NCBI GenBank assembly: GCA_016464825.1
Contig: JAEKNQ010000054.1
Coordinates: 62,001-126,000 of the forward strand
Length of the DNA: 64,000 bases
Direction: 5' to 3'
Source of the DNA: Candidatus Dormiibacter inghamiae
Lineage (GTDB): Bacteria > Chloroflexota > Dormibacteria > Dormibacterales > Dormibacteraceae
Part shown: in pieces, positions 16,646 through 24,947 of the stretch
Layout of the letters: each line of letters starts with the position of its first letter
Position numbering within the stretch: the first letter of the stretch is position 1
Made by a program: the position numbers and the translations under genes
The notes under the pieces: generated by a model
Told to the model about the DNA's origin: nothing
Databases searched by the model: none
What the model saw: the letters and a program-made list of their open reading frames with translations, nothing else

Positions 16646-17278
16646 ATGAAGGTCACCGGCGACCACAGCTTCAGCGCTGAGCGGAACAGGGTTTGGGCAG
16701 CTCTGCAGGATCCGCAGACCCTGGCCTCTACCCTGCCCGGCGTGAAGAGCCTGGAGGTCACAGCCCCCGACCGCTATGCCATCACGGCGGCGGTTGGCGT
16801 GGGTGCGGTGAAGGGCACCTACAGCGGCACCTTCGCCGCGGAGGACAAGGTAGAGCCGGAAGCCTGCGTGCTGCGAGGCTCGGGCCGAGGCTCCGGCGGC
16901 AATGTGGAAGTGGTTGTTTCGGTGCGGCTGGCCGAGCGCGACGGTGGCGGCACGTTCCTGACGTACGACGCGGACGCCACAGTTACGGGCGCGCTGGCCG
17001 GCGTGGGTCAGCGGATGGTCGTGGCCGCCTCGCGGCGCACGAGCGACCAGTTCTTCTCAGCCCTCGATCGAGTGCTCACTGAGGGTCCGGCCGAACAGCC
17101 GACGGACATCGCCGCAGCCAGCTCACGAGGCGTTCCAGCCTCAGCCGGGACTTTCTTCCGGCCGCCGGCAGCTGGCACGGACAGTACCCGCAGCTTGCTG
17201 ATCGGGCTTGGTACCGGCTTCCTACTGGCGCTGATAGGCGTAGCGGTGGGGCGCCGCCTGGAGCGCGGCTCGAGTTGA
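16646..17278 (+). CDS. CoxG-like SRPBCC protein with C-terminal membrane anchor
   Basis: A 210-residue protein. Residues ~1-145 match the CoxG family of SRPBCC folds (start MKVTGDHSFSAERNRVW, LPGVKSLEV, VGAVKGTYSGTF, and GQRMVVAASRRTSDQFFSAL). After a Pro/Ala-rich linker the C-terminus has one hydrophobic helix (SLLIGLGTGFLLALIGVAV) followed by RR, so it is probably membrane-anchored inside. CoxG recruits carbon-monoxide dehydrogenase to the membrane and assists in other molybdenum hydroxylases. Here it could serve the xanthine-dehydrogenase-type enzyme at 23.6-27.3 kb, but it is not adjacent. Confidence 0.85.
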   Translation: MKVTGDHSFSAERNRVWAALQDPQTLASTLPGVKSLEVTAPDRYAITAAVGVGAVKGTYSGTFAAEDKVEPEACVLRGSGRGSGGNVEVVVSVRLAERDGGGTFLTYDADATVTGALAGVGQRMVVAASRRTSDQFFSALDRVLTEGPAEQPTDIAAASSRGVPASAGTFFRPPAAGTDSTRSLLIGLGTGFLLALIGVAVGRRLERGSS

Positions 17279-17700
17279 ACTACGTCGATACGTTCATCGT
17301 CGCCGCTGAGGACTGCCCTGTTAGCCACGGCGTCGTACCGGAGTCCAAAGCAGACAAGAAAAAGTCGGTTGCCGCCATTCAGTACCAGCTGCTGGCTGAA
17401 AACCCCTATGAATTGACGCAGGAGGACGTGCTGTTCCAGACTCACGTCCTTCACAAGCAGGTGCCGGAAGACGAGCTGAAAACCCGCGGCGCCGCGATGC
17501 GCCAGGAATTCTTCGCCAAGCCGCAGCCCTGCCTTCGCACTTCGCCGCTCGCCCGGAAGTACGGCTGGGGCTTCCATTGCGACAGGGCGGGCAAGGTCGC
17601 TCTCTACCCGGTCGGATCGTCCGAATACCAGCAGTTCAGCAGCGAAGCGTCCGGGAGCGTCAGCCAACATCTCAAGGCCTTCCGCTCCAGCCGCGGCTAG
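17275..17700 (+). CDS. DUF6157 family protein
   Basis: A 141-residue soluble protein starting with TTG 17275, which overlaps the CoxG-like stop. The N-terminus (NYVDTFIVAAEDCPV), the middle (YELTQEDVLFQTHV), the end region QPCLRTSPLARKYGWGFHCD and VALYPVGSSEY match the DUF6157 family. The family has no established function. The TTG start and the overlap suggest translational coupling to the CoxG-like gene. Confidence 0.82.
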   Translation: MNYVDTFIVAAEDCPVSHGVVPESKADKKKSVAAIQYQLLAENPYELTQEDVLFQTHVLHKQVPEDELKTRGAAMRQEFFAKPQPCLRTSPLARKYGWGFHCDRAGKVALYPVGSSEYQQFSSEASGSVSQHLKAFRSSRG

Positions 17701-17826
17701 GCCCGCCTTTACGATTACCACTACACAGAACACTGCGGCGGCCAATAGGACAGTCGTCCTCGCTCAGACGGCTCAGGATGACGGACGGAAGGCCAAGGGG
17801 GGCTCGGCGGCGGCCACGATTGCCGA

Positions 17827-18009
17827 CTACAGGGTGAAGCCAGTCTCAAGCTGCGCCAGCGCGGCGTCCGTAGCCTTGACGAGGTCGGCCTCTGGGTCGA
17901 GAAGCACTGCCATGATGACGCCGATCACCGCGCCGGCGAGAGCGCGAACCGCGATGTCTCCGGAGCTGCGGCCGCGGCAGCGCCTGGCTCCGGCATGGCG
18001 GGGCGACAT
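17827..18009 (-). pseudogene. C-terminal scrap of a TetR-family regulator
   Basis: About 50 residues (DIAVRALAGAVIGVIMAVLL then DPEADLVKATDAALAQLETG) look like the last helices of a TetR repressor of the type that neighbours MFS exporters. No DNA-binding domain precedes it in frame. A frameshifted TetR N-terminal part lies on the same strand at 20.3-20.8 kb. The region 17701-18305 as a whole holds only such fragments. Confidence 0.55.
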
Positions 18010-18095
18010 TCGCGATAGCCTCCTGGGCGATCCGCAGCGCCGCCACTTCTACAGCCGCGGGCAGGGCAGGCAGATCCTCCGGTGCATCGACCACC
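18002..18095 (-). pseudogene. Sensor histidine kinase fragment (N-box region)
   Basis: On the minus strand the sequence LPALPAAVEVAALRIAQEAI then ANVA matches the stretch before and through the N-box of NarL-type (HisKA_3) kinases. Nothing else of the kinase is left. The fragment faces away from, and abuts, a response-regulator fragment on the plus strand. Confidence 0.5.
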
Positions 18096-18236
18096 ACCGA
18101 CGTGGTGGTGATGGACCTCCAGATGCCTGGTTTCAACGGGGTGGAGGCGACGCGGAGGATCGTCGCGAACAGTCCGGACATTCGCGTCCTAGTGCTGACG
18201 ATGTTCGAAGACGACGCCCCTTTAGCTCGTTACGGT
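18096..18236 (+). pseudogene. Response-regulator receiver fragment
   Basis: The plus strand reads VVVMDLQMPGFNGVEATRRI then VANSPDIRVLVLTMFEDDA, which is the middle of a NarL-type receiver domain, including the phosphoacceptor Asp (MDLQMP) and the conserved Thr. The beginning, the Lys region and the HTH are missing. It meets the kinase fragment head-to-head at an 8-base inverted repeat (ACCACCAC-CGAC-GTGGTGGT, 18090-18109). Confidence 0.6.
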
Positions 18237-18305
18237 GTACCAGTGGGCGACGAGAGCGACTTCACGAAGGCGGCGAAAGCCTGACCGCTGGGCCGGAGGG
18301 TCCCA

Positions 18306-19438
18306 TCAGGGTTTTGCAGACTTCGCTTGCTCGCCGGCGTCAGCGCCGCCGGTTGCCACCGATCCCTTGATGTTGATGTCCTCGCTGAACCAGTTGAAGT
18401 AAGCCATGTGCTCGTCCAGCGCCTTCTGCATGAGCGCCGTGACAGTCGCCGGCGAGTCTGAACCGGAGCCCACTTCGTTGCTGATCACCGGCTTAGCCGT
18501 CACCCGGCGGAGATAGTCGGCAACCTCGCCAAATCCCTTGGCGTCATCGAGATACCAGTGGAAATTCACGAAATCCACCTGGGTGGACTTGAGCGCCGAC
18601 ACTGCCTGGACCGTCCAGTTGTAGCGATTGACTATGTCGCTGGCGGCAGGTGGGAACGGCCGGTTCGGGTAGGCGGAGCTCGGCAACTGATCGTAGATAC
18701 TAGAGGCCTTGGACTGCGGCGAGAAAACGCGCCGGGCGAAGTCGTCGGCTGCATTCTTCAGGCCGCGGTCCCAATAGTCCTTCCAGACCATTAGTGACAG
18801 CGGGACCCCCGTCAGGCCCCCATCGGAGACCTTGTAGCCCTTCTGGTGCGCTACGTCCGTGGCTGCATTCAGCTCGTCCAAGTACTGGCGGGAGTACCGC
18901 TGTAGTAATGGCCGTTCTCTTCGTTCTCGACAGTCACCAGCGCGGGCCTATAGGTGTCCAACAGTTTCGCCACCTCGGTCCGGTAACTGACCAAATCAGT
19001 GGGCGGCGCTGAAATCGGCTTGTCCTTGCCGGCCCGGTTTGTGGCCGCCGGGCCATTCCTGTCTTTGTTGTAGATGTTGAGGAGCACCTTGATGCCGGCG
19101 TCCTGGAACGCCTTGTACTCGCCGCTCATGAGCTGGTCGGCCTGGCCAATAGTGCTGACCTGGCTGCGCGTGTAGGAAACCCCCAGTTCCTTCAGCACCT
19201 TTATCTCGAAGGCTGACGCGTTCTGGTTGTCGGCAGGCGGGTGCACTCCCACACTGAACATGGTCTGGGCCGGCGACGCCGTCCCCGAGGATGCTGACGG
19301 CGAGCCGCGGGCCTCCCAGGCCGCGCCACCAGCCGAGCATGACACGACTGCGACGCCGGCAAGGACGGCCACCATGGCAAATCTGATGCGCTGACCGCCA
19401 CGAGCAAGCTGTCCGATGATCCCACCCTGCCGGCACAT
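18306..19438 (-). pseudogene. Glycoside-hydrolase-like lipoprotein gene with a frameshift
   Basis: Two overlapping frames make one protein of ~375 residues. The 5' frame (19438-18869) has a lipoprotein signal with the lipobox VVSC, then FSVGVHPPADNQNASAFEIK, ELGVSYTRSQ and VTVENEENGHYYSG. The 3' frame (18881-18306) continues with YLDELNAATDVAHQKGYKVS, FVNFHWYL and KPVISNEVGSGSDS. This is a TIM-barrel style seen in GH5/GH39-like proteins; the two Glu-containing motifs (ENEENG and SNEVG) could be the acid/base and nucleophile. The frame changes near 18890. It is either a true pseudogene or an indel error; the exact family is uncertain. Confidence 0.65.
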
Positions 19439-19500
19439 TGCAAAGTAGCGCGATGCTGCAGATCAGATTTGTGTAAGCGCCTCAGCACGCTCGCATGCCT

Positions 19501-19521
19501 GCCCGCCGGAGGCTGGCGGGC
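19501..19521. terminator. GC-rich hairpin GCCCGCC-N7-GGCGGGC
   Basis: A perfect 7-base stem with a 7-base loop lies ~60 bases upstream of the lipoprotein gene start (gene on the minus strand) and ~290 bases before the next plus-strand gene. No T-run follows. It may be a terminator or an operator. The rest of 19439-19789 shows no credible gene. Confidence 0.35.
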
Positions 19522-19789
19522 CCGGCGAAAACAGCGCCTAGAGCGGGATCAACTGCTAGGTGAGGTCTAGCCAGGCTTCAGAGCCTCTGTTCATCTTCAA
19601 CGCACACCTGATCCGCAGCGCGTGGTCCTTGCACCCTCAAGCCGCACATTCATTGATTATCAGACGGCAGTGTGGCCTACCAGCTTGCCAACCCCGACGT
19701 GACCGCCTGTTCAACCGGCGCAAGGCGGGATCTCAGCGTGCACGGGGACGGGGTCGAAGTTGCAGATAGCCGCTCAGCTGAATGGCTCG

Positions 19790-21217
19790 ATGGGAACTCT
19801 ACTAGGGCCCGAGTCCGATGCGTTCTTGCCCGACCCTAGCTGCACTCCCGGCACCACCCACTCGGCGCCACTGAGCGAGATCTGCCCGATCGCCAAGACA
19901 AAAGCGGTCCGGCCGCCGGTCTCATACACAGGTGCGCTCAAGCGCCAGCAGATGGTGGCATACGGGTTCACAGATAGCCCGTCGGCGCACGAGGAGGATC
20001 ATCCGGTGCCCCTTGAGCTGCTTGGCGCTCCCTCCGATCCTAAGAACCTCTGGCCTCAACCCCAAGACCGACAGCCAAACGACAAGGATGGGCTGGAAAA
20101 CTACCTCCACGCCCAGGTCTGCGCCTCCCGGATCTCCCTGGCGGAGGCCCAACGCGAGATAGCTGCCGACTGGTACTCAGCCTGGATCCAGACCGGACGG
20201 CCCGGAGCCAGGGCGGCTAGCGCCATGCCTAACCTCTGGCCCAGGCCTGCGAAGGAACTTGTACTCGCCGCCGATCTTGGCCTGCCCACCGGACTGGTCA
20301 CTCAGACGATCGGCATCCTCGCACGCAAGGGAGCTCGTAAGACCTACACCGGTGCCGTCGTCCGAGGAACTGCTCGCTGCCTCGCTCCAGGTCGTGACAG
20401 CCGATCCCCTGGGCGTTTGGTTCGTTCGGCGACCAGCTCGCCGACCTGCACGATCCCGTCGAAGAGCTGCTCGAGAGCCGCGGACCGAAGCTCTGGGTGC
20501 GGACTGGATCAAGAGCCAACGCTCCAGCTGTTCCGATTGCTTAGCGGCCGTGAGGCCGCCGAAGACCGATCGGATGGCTGCGCGGAACGCTGCCACTGGC
20601 GGCGCGTCGGGTGGCTGCCCACGGAAGGCCTCCAACAGGAGCGGGTCGAGGTCGTCCCAGAGAGCAGCCGCCTCCTTAGTCGGAAAGTATCGAAAGAAGG
20701 TGCTCTCGGAGATCTCAGCCGCCTCCGCGATCTGATTCACGGTGGTGGCCGCGTAGCCTTGGTCTCGAAAGAGGCGCAGCGCATGCCGCTGGATGGCGGC
20801 GCGCGTCTTCGCCTTCTTGCGTTCTCGCAGGCCCAGCGCCTCGCGTCAGCCGTGGGCGGCAAGCGGCTCCTCAGCAGGCGCGTCGGCTCGACCGGCGCTG
20901 GACGCACGTTGGCCCGGCAGGAAGACCAGCGTGAGCACCTTACCGCTGGCTGCGATGGCTGCCGCGACCACGAGGGCTGCGTCCATGCCGGCGACAAACG
21001 CATTGCGGACCGACTCGAGCAGGGCGCCGGAGCCCAGCCGGTCAGCCACCGCAATCCCACCGAAGACGCTGTCCCGGACCGCCGCCGCCGCGGCCGGGGG
21101 GAGGCCCTCGGCCGGCACTCGAGCTCGATTGGGTTTGCACTGACATCGCAGGTCCGGCGAAGGAGAGGTTCTTCACCGATTCGCCAAATCGGTGATCATC
21201 TCTCTGATGAGCCGTGA
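19790..21217 (+). CDS. Putative secreted HxxDH-motif protein; only the first ~140 residues are credible, 3' end lost
   Basis: The part 19790-20215 is conserved-looking: a LLPDP-like start (DAFLPDPSCTPG), RPPVSYTGALKRQQM, HEEDHPVPLELLGAP, DPKNLWPQP, KDGLENYLHAQVC and LAEAQREIAADW. This pattern is shared by a group of small exported bacterial proteins of unknown function, with an EEDH/LxLGG core recalling HNH-type folds. After about 20215 the frame stays open to 21217 only because it runs antisense to TetR and MFS remnants, so the natural stop has been lost. The start is ATG 19790 or TTG 19760; no signal peptide is visible, so the 5' end may be damaged too. Confidence 0.45.
   Translation: MGTLLGPESDAFLPDPSCTPGTTHSAPLSEICPIAKTKAVRPPVSYTGALKRQQMVAYGFTDSPSAHEEDHPVPLELLGAPSDPKNLWPQPQDRQPNDKDGLENYLHAQVCASRISLAEAQREIAADWYSAWIQTGRPGARAASAMPNLWPRPAKELVLAADLGLPTGLVTQTIGILARKGARKTYTGAVVRGTARCLAPGRDSRSPGRLVRSATSSPTCTIPSKSCSRAADRSSGCGLDQEPTLQLFRLLSGREAAEDRSDGCAERCHWRRVGWLPTEGLQQERVEVVPESSRLLSRKVSKEGALGDLSRLRDLIHGGGRVALVSKEAQRMPLDGGARLRLLAFSQAQRLASAVGGKRLLSRRVGSTGAGRTLARQEDQREHLTAGCDGCRDHEGCVHAGDKRIADRLEQGAGAQPVSHRNPTEDAVPDRRRRGRGEALGRHSSSIGFALTSQVRRRRGSSPIRQIGDHLSDEP
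20330..20843 (-). pseudogene. TetR-family regulator with frameshift and no usable start
   Basis: The minus strand encodes LGLRERKKAKTRAAIQRHAL, RLFRDQGYAATTVNQIAEAA, EISESTFFRYFPTKE: a complete TetR HTH. The frame follows a TGA directly and has no ATG/GTG/TTG before the HTH (GTG 20740 would cut it). Near 20510 the coding frame moves: the conserved continuation ALEQLFDGIVQVGELVAERT is in another frame. The C-terminal half then fades out. It lies directly after an MFS exporter remnant, a common regulator-pump pair. Confidence 0.7.
20846..21140 (-). pseudogene. C-terminal fragment of a DHA2-type MFS exporter
   Basis: About 95 residues: VRDSVFGGIAVADRLGSGAL, FVAGMDAALVVAAAIAASGK and VLTLVFLPG match the last transmembrane helices and tail of EmrB/QacA-type drug exporters. 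Everything upstream is missing: the sequence meets the region before the MBL-hydrolase gene at ~21.15 kb. Its TGA is followed in the same frame by the TetR remnant. Together they are the ruins of a drug-efflux locus. Confidence 0.65.
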
Positions 21218-21918
21218 CGACGACCCCTGAGGAAATCGCCCCCGGCGTCTACCGGATTGACGCCCTGGGCATCTCAAACGCGATCAACGTCTTCGCCCTC
21301 AGCGGTGAGCACGGCTGGACCCTTGTCGACACTGGCATTGCGACCAGCACTAGGCGGATTCAGGCGGCGCTGACCAGCCTGGGTATCGCACCGGCGCACC
21401 TGATACGCATCTATCTCACCCACCATCACCCCGACCACATCGGGGGACTGCCGGGCCTGCGGGGGTGGGCGCCACAGGCAGAGATCGTCGCCCCGGAGCA
21501 CGAGGCCGAGATCATTGCCGGGATGCAGCCGAGGGAGGCACCCAGCAACCGCATCCTCCGGACCCTGCAGGGATTGCAAAAGCTGCCCACTGTTCCGGTC
21601 GGCCGCACGGTACGTGAGGGCGAGATGATCGCCGGCTTCAGGGTCATCGGGACGCCGGGCCACTCGCTGGGGCACACGTCTCTGCTCTCCGACGAGCACG
21701 GCCTCTTGCTGACGGCTGACGCCTTCGGGACCATGCGGCGCAAAATCCGCGTCGGGGTGCGCAAGGCTCTCTGCACGGATCCGGCTATGGCCAAGCGGTC
21801 GGCGCAGAAGCTGCTCGCCGAGCAATTCGAGACTGTCGTTTTCGGTCATGGACCAGTGCTGCGCGGCAACCCGAAGGACCGACTCCGAAAGATCGTCGCG
21901 CAGTGTCGCTACGCATAG
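21214..21918 (+). CDS. MBL-fold metallohydrolase
   Basis: A 234-residue metallo-beta-lactamase-fold protein. The metal-binding HxHxDH motif is visible as THHHPDHIGG; further ligands are the His in GTPGHSLGHTS, the Asp in LLTADAFG and the His in VVFGHGPV. The size and FALSGEHGWTLVDTG start are typical of glyoxalase-II-like or lactonase-like MBL proteins. The start GTG 21214 is the first in the frame. It stands alone, 240 bases before the permease gene; the gap 21919-22161 holds no recognisable gene. Confidence 0.9.
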   Translation: MTTTPEEIAPGVYRIDALGISNAINVFALSGEHGWTLVDTGIATSTRRIQAALTSLGIAPAHLIRIYLTHHHPDHIGGLPGLRGWAPQAEIVAPEHEAEIIAGMQPREAPSNRILRTLQGLQKLPTVPVGRTVREGEMIAGFRVIGTPGHSLGHTSLLSDEHGLLLTADAFGTMRRKIRVGVRKALCTDPAMAKRSAQKLLAEQFETVVFGHGPVLRGNPKDRLRKIVAQCRYA

Positions 21919-22161
21919 CGCAGAACATCAAGGTACCCGCCGAAGAGACAGTCGCTGGAGATCGTCGCGCCGATGGCGGAAGGGGCCCGAATCGTGTCGA
22001 AGAATTGGTCGCGCCCGGCGCGCCAAGCTGCTCGGCCTCTGGGACGGTGCCGCCCCTTGATGGTCCTGCCCGCCTCGGCGCCAATCGAATGACAAAGGAA
22101 AAGGTAGGCCGGTTACGATAGCCAGCGGTAGAGGTTCGCGCCTGAGGAGGAGGTTTCGGAG

Positions 22162-23571
22162 ATGGCGGTGAGCGAGCAGCTGTTGAGGCCCGAGGCTGAC
22201 GTCGTCTATCCGGAGGAGAGGCTGCCCTGGCCGCAGACGATCCTGATGGGCCTGCAGCACGTCATGGCGATGTTTGGCGCCACGGTTCTGGTGCCGCTCA
22301 TCCTCGGCTTCAATCCCAACACAGTCATCTTCTTCAGCGGCATCGCCACGCTGCTCTTCATTGTCATCACCAACCGGCAGGTGCCCAGCTACCTCGGCTC
22401 CTCCTTCGGCTTCCTGGGTTCGGTGCTGGCCATCCAGGGCGGCTCCCACGGCAACCACGACCTGGCCTTCGGCGGGATCATCATCGCGGGCGTCGTTTAC
22501 CTCCTCATCGGCATAGTGGTTCAGCTGCTGGGCGCCAACTTCATCCGCTTCCTCATGCCCCCGGTGGTGACCGGGACAGTCGTCGCGGTGATCGGCATCG
22601 CCCTGGCCCAGGCGGCCTGGGCCAACTTCAAGACCGAGCTCGTCACGGCCACCATCACTGTCCTGGCGGCGGCGCTGGCGTCGGTCTATCTGCGCGGTTT
22701 CCCCCGCATGCTGCCTGTGTTGATAGGTGTCGTCGTCGGCTATGTGGCCAGCGGCGTCGATCAGCTCGCGGGCGGCTACTGCGCCACCGCGACCGCCGGC
22801 TGCCACATCAACACCGGCGCCATCAGCAGCGCAGCCTGGTTGGGTCTGCCGACATTCAGCTTTCCGCCCAAGTTCGACGCCCGCTCCTTCAGCCTCTTCT
22901 GGTGGATCCCGATCATCCTGGTGGCGGAGAACACAGGCCACGTGCTGGCCATCAGCGGCATCATGAAGCGTGATCTGAGCGGTATGCTCGGCCGAACCTT
23001 CATCGGCGACGCTGTCGGCACGATCGTGAGCGCCCTCTTCGGCGGTACAGGGGAGACCACTTACGCGGAGAACATCGGCGTCATGGGCGTGACGCGGGTC
23101 TTCTCGATCTGGATCTTCATAGTCGCGGCAGTGACCGCGATCCTGCTTGGCTTCATCCCCAAGTTCGGCGGGGTGGTGCTGAGCATCCCGCTGAGCGTCC
23201 TGGGCGGTATCGAGCTTTACCTCTTCGGTCTGATCGCAGTCATCGGCGGCAAGATCTGGGTTGACGCACGCGTCGACTTCTCGAAGCGAGCGAACCTCGT
23301 GGTGGTCGCCATCCCGCTCATCCTGGCCGCAGGCAACGCCGATCTCAAGATCGGCGACTTCGAGATCAACAACCTCGGCCTGGGCGCGCTCAGCGCGATC
23401 ATCCTCTGGCAGCTGCTGAGGATCGGTCATCTCCGCGAAGGCGGCACTGAGGGCAGCCTGACCGGATCCGCCAGCCCGGTGGCCGTTGCTCCACTGGGGG
23501 CGCCGGCGCGAGCCGCCACTGACCGGCCCAATCCCCGGCGCAATCAGCCGAACCGCAACCGGCGCCGCTAG
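22162..23571 (+). CDS. NCS2-family nucleobase (uracil/xanthine) permease
   Basis: A 469-residue carrier with about 12-14 hydrophobic segments. The start region PEERLPWPQTILMGLQHVMAMFG is typical of uracil/xanthine permeases, and the NCS2 signature is seen as TTYAENIGVMGVTRV in the second half, with SVLGGIELYLFGLIAV after it. It imports a nucleobase by proton symport. A strong GGAGGAGG precedes ATG 22162. The molybdenum hydroxylase genes follow after 12 bases, so xanthine or a related purine is the likely substrate. Confidence 0.93.
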   Translation: MAVSEQLLRPEADVVYPEERLPWPQTILMGLQHVMAMFGATVLVPLILGFNPNTVIFFSGIATLLFIVITNRQVPSYLGSSFGFLGSVLAIQGGSHGNHDLAFGGIIIAGVVYLLIGIVVQLLGANFIRFLMPPVVTGTVVAVIGIALAQAAWANFKTELVTATITVLAAALASVYLRGFPRMLPVLIGVVVGYVASGVDQLAGGYCATATAGCHINTGAISSAAWLGLPTFSFPPKFDARSFSLFWWIPIILVAENTGHVLAISGIMKRDLSGMLGRTFIGDAVGTIVSALFGGTGETTYAENIGVMGVTRVFSIWIFIVAAVTAILLGFIPKFGGVVLSIPLSVLGGIELYLFGLIAVIGGKIWVDARVDFSKRANLVVVAIPLILAAGNADLKIGDFEINNLGLGALSAIILWQLLRIGHLREGGTEGSLTGSASPVAVAPLGAPARAATDRPNPRRNQPNRNRRR

Positions 23572-23583
23572 CCGCCACCAGGC

Positions 23584-24444
23584 TTGAAGCCGGCGCCCTT
23601 CGCGTATCACCGACCCGGCTCCCGCGAGGAGGTGGACCAGCTTCTGGCGCAGCTCGGTTCGGAAGCGAAGATCCTGGCCGGCGGCCAGAGCCTCATCCCC
23701 ATCCTCAACATGCGGCTGGCCGCCTTTGGGCATCTCGTGGACCTGAACCATCTCGCCGGCGAGCCGGCTGAGCCGGCGGTCGCCGGTGATGAGCTCGTCG
23801 TGGGACCGCTGGTCAGGCAAGCTGCCGCACTGGAATCGGCGCTGGTGGCGGAGCGGGCTCCGGTGGTCAGTCAGGCGCTGCGGCACGTCGCCCATCCAGC
23901 GATCAGGAGCCGGGGCACCGTCGTGGGCAGCGTGCTCCACGGGGATCCGGCCGCCGAGTTGCCGGCAGCCGTCGCCCTCTTGGCGGGCAGCGTCCGAGCG
24001 CGAAGCCGGCGGGGCACCCGCCCAATCCCTGCCGCCCGGCTCTGGACGGGGGCGCTGGAGAACACGCTCGCCGAAGACGAGTGGGTGGACGAGCTGCGGT
24101 TGCCGGTGCGTCAGCCGGATGATGGGTTCGCGTTCGAAGAGTTCGCCCGGCGAAGCGGCGACTACGCCATCTGCGGGGTGGCCGCGCGGGTCCGCGCCGC
24201 TGACGGAGAGCTCAAGGCTGCCGTGGCCTACCTGGGCATGGGTGGACTGGGCCAGGTGCATGCCCTGCAACCCATGGCTGCGGAGGAGATCGACGGCCCG
24301 GGCCTGCGCTCAGCGCTGACCGAGGCAGTGGCCGAACTCGATCCGGGCGACGATCTCCACGCCAGCGCGCGCTATCGCCGCTGGCTGGCGCTGGAGCTGG
24401 GCCTGAGCTGCGTCCGCAGAGCCGCTGAGCGGGCTTTGAAATGA
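23584..24444 (+). CDS. Xanthine-dehydrogenase-family FAD-binding subunit
   Basis: A 286-residue FAD subunit of a molybdenum hydroxylase (CoxM/XdhB type). FAD-binding motifs are ILAGGQSLIPILNMRLA and GTVVGSVLHGDPAAELPA, with the C-terminal CO-dehydrogenase flavoprotein-like domain after residue ~175. Start is TTG 23584. The gene overlaps the iron-sulfur subunit gene by ATGA and follows the NCS2 permease by 12 bases. The subunit passes electrons from the 2Fe-2S subunit to NAD or another acceptor. Confidence 0.92.
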   Translation: MKPAPFAYHRPGSREEVDQLLAQLGSEAKILAGGQSLIPILNMRLAAFGHLVDLNHLAGEPAEPAVAGDELVVGPLVRQAAALESALVAERAPVVSQALRHVAHPAIRSRGTVVGSVLHGDPAAELPAAVALLAGSVRARSRRGTRPIPAARLWTGALENTLAEDEWVDELRLPVRQPDDGFAFEEFARRSGDYAICGVAARVRAADGELKAAVAYLGMGGLGQVHALQPMAAEEIDGPGLRSALTEAVAELDPGDDLHASARYRRWLALELGLSCVRRAAERALK

Positions 24445-24947
24445 GCGTGCGCGTGCGATCGGAGCTGCAGCGAGTCACGCTGACCGTAAACGGCGCAGCC
24501 CACGAGCTCGAAGTTGAGCCGCGGTGGCTGCTCTCCGACGTGCTCCGCCACCAACTCGGCCTCACAGGGACCCATGTGGGCTGCGAGCACGGCGTCTGTG
24601 GCTGCTGCACGGTCCTGGCCGACGGCCGGCCGGCGCGCTCCTGTCTCATGTTCGCGCTTCAGGCTGAAGGACTCGAGATCCAAACTGTTGAGGGGCTCGC
24701 GTCTGCCGATGGCACTTTGCATCCCCTGCAGGAGGCCTTCCGGCGGCACCACGGCCTCCAGTGCGGCTTCTGCACGCCTGGGTTTCTGATTGCTGCCCTT
24801 CCCTTCTATCGTACTGCCGAGGGCATGAGCGATCAGGAGCTGCGGGAGGCGCTGGCGGGTCAGCTGTGCCGCTGCACCGGCTATGCAGGCATCCTGCAGG
24901 CTGTCCGGGCCGCGTCCAGGATTGAGGGGGAGCGCAGCCAAGCTTGA
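24441..24947 (+). CDS. Xanthine-dehydrogenase-family 2Fe-2S subunit
   Basis: A 168-residue small subunit with two 2Fe-2S clusters. The plant-ferredoxin-type cluster has Cys in THVGCEHGVCGCCTVLADG, and the C-terminal helical cluster has CGFCTPG and LCRCTGY. Both motifs are intact. It overlaps its neighbours on both sides (ATGA with the FAD subunit, TTGA with the large subunit), so the three subunits are made together. Confidence 0.95.
   Translation: MSVRVRSELQRVTLTVNGAAHELEVEPRWLLSDVLRHQLGLTGTHVGCEHGVCGCCTVLADGRPARSCLMFALQAEGLEIQTVEGLASADGTLHPLQEAFRRHHGLQCGFCTPGFLIAALPFYRTAEGMSDQELREALAGQLCRCTGYAGILQAVRAASRIEGERSQA

Noticed and set aside
19560-19769. 69-codon plus-strand ORF
   Set aside because: No ribosome-binding site, no motif and atypical codon use; it lies in a gap between damaged genes.
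21928-24270. 780-codon ORF on the minus strand
   Set aside because: It is antisense to the NCS2 permease and FAD subunit genes, is full of His/Asp/Gln-rich repeats typical of mirrored GC-rich codons, and has no family motif.
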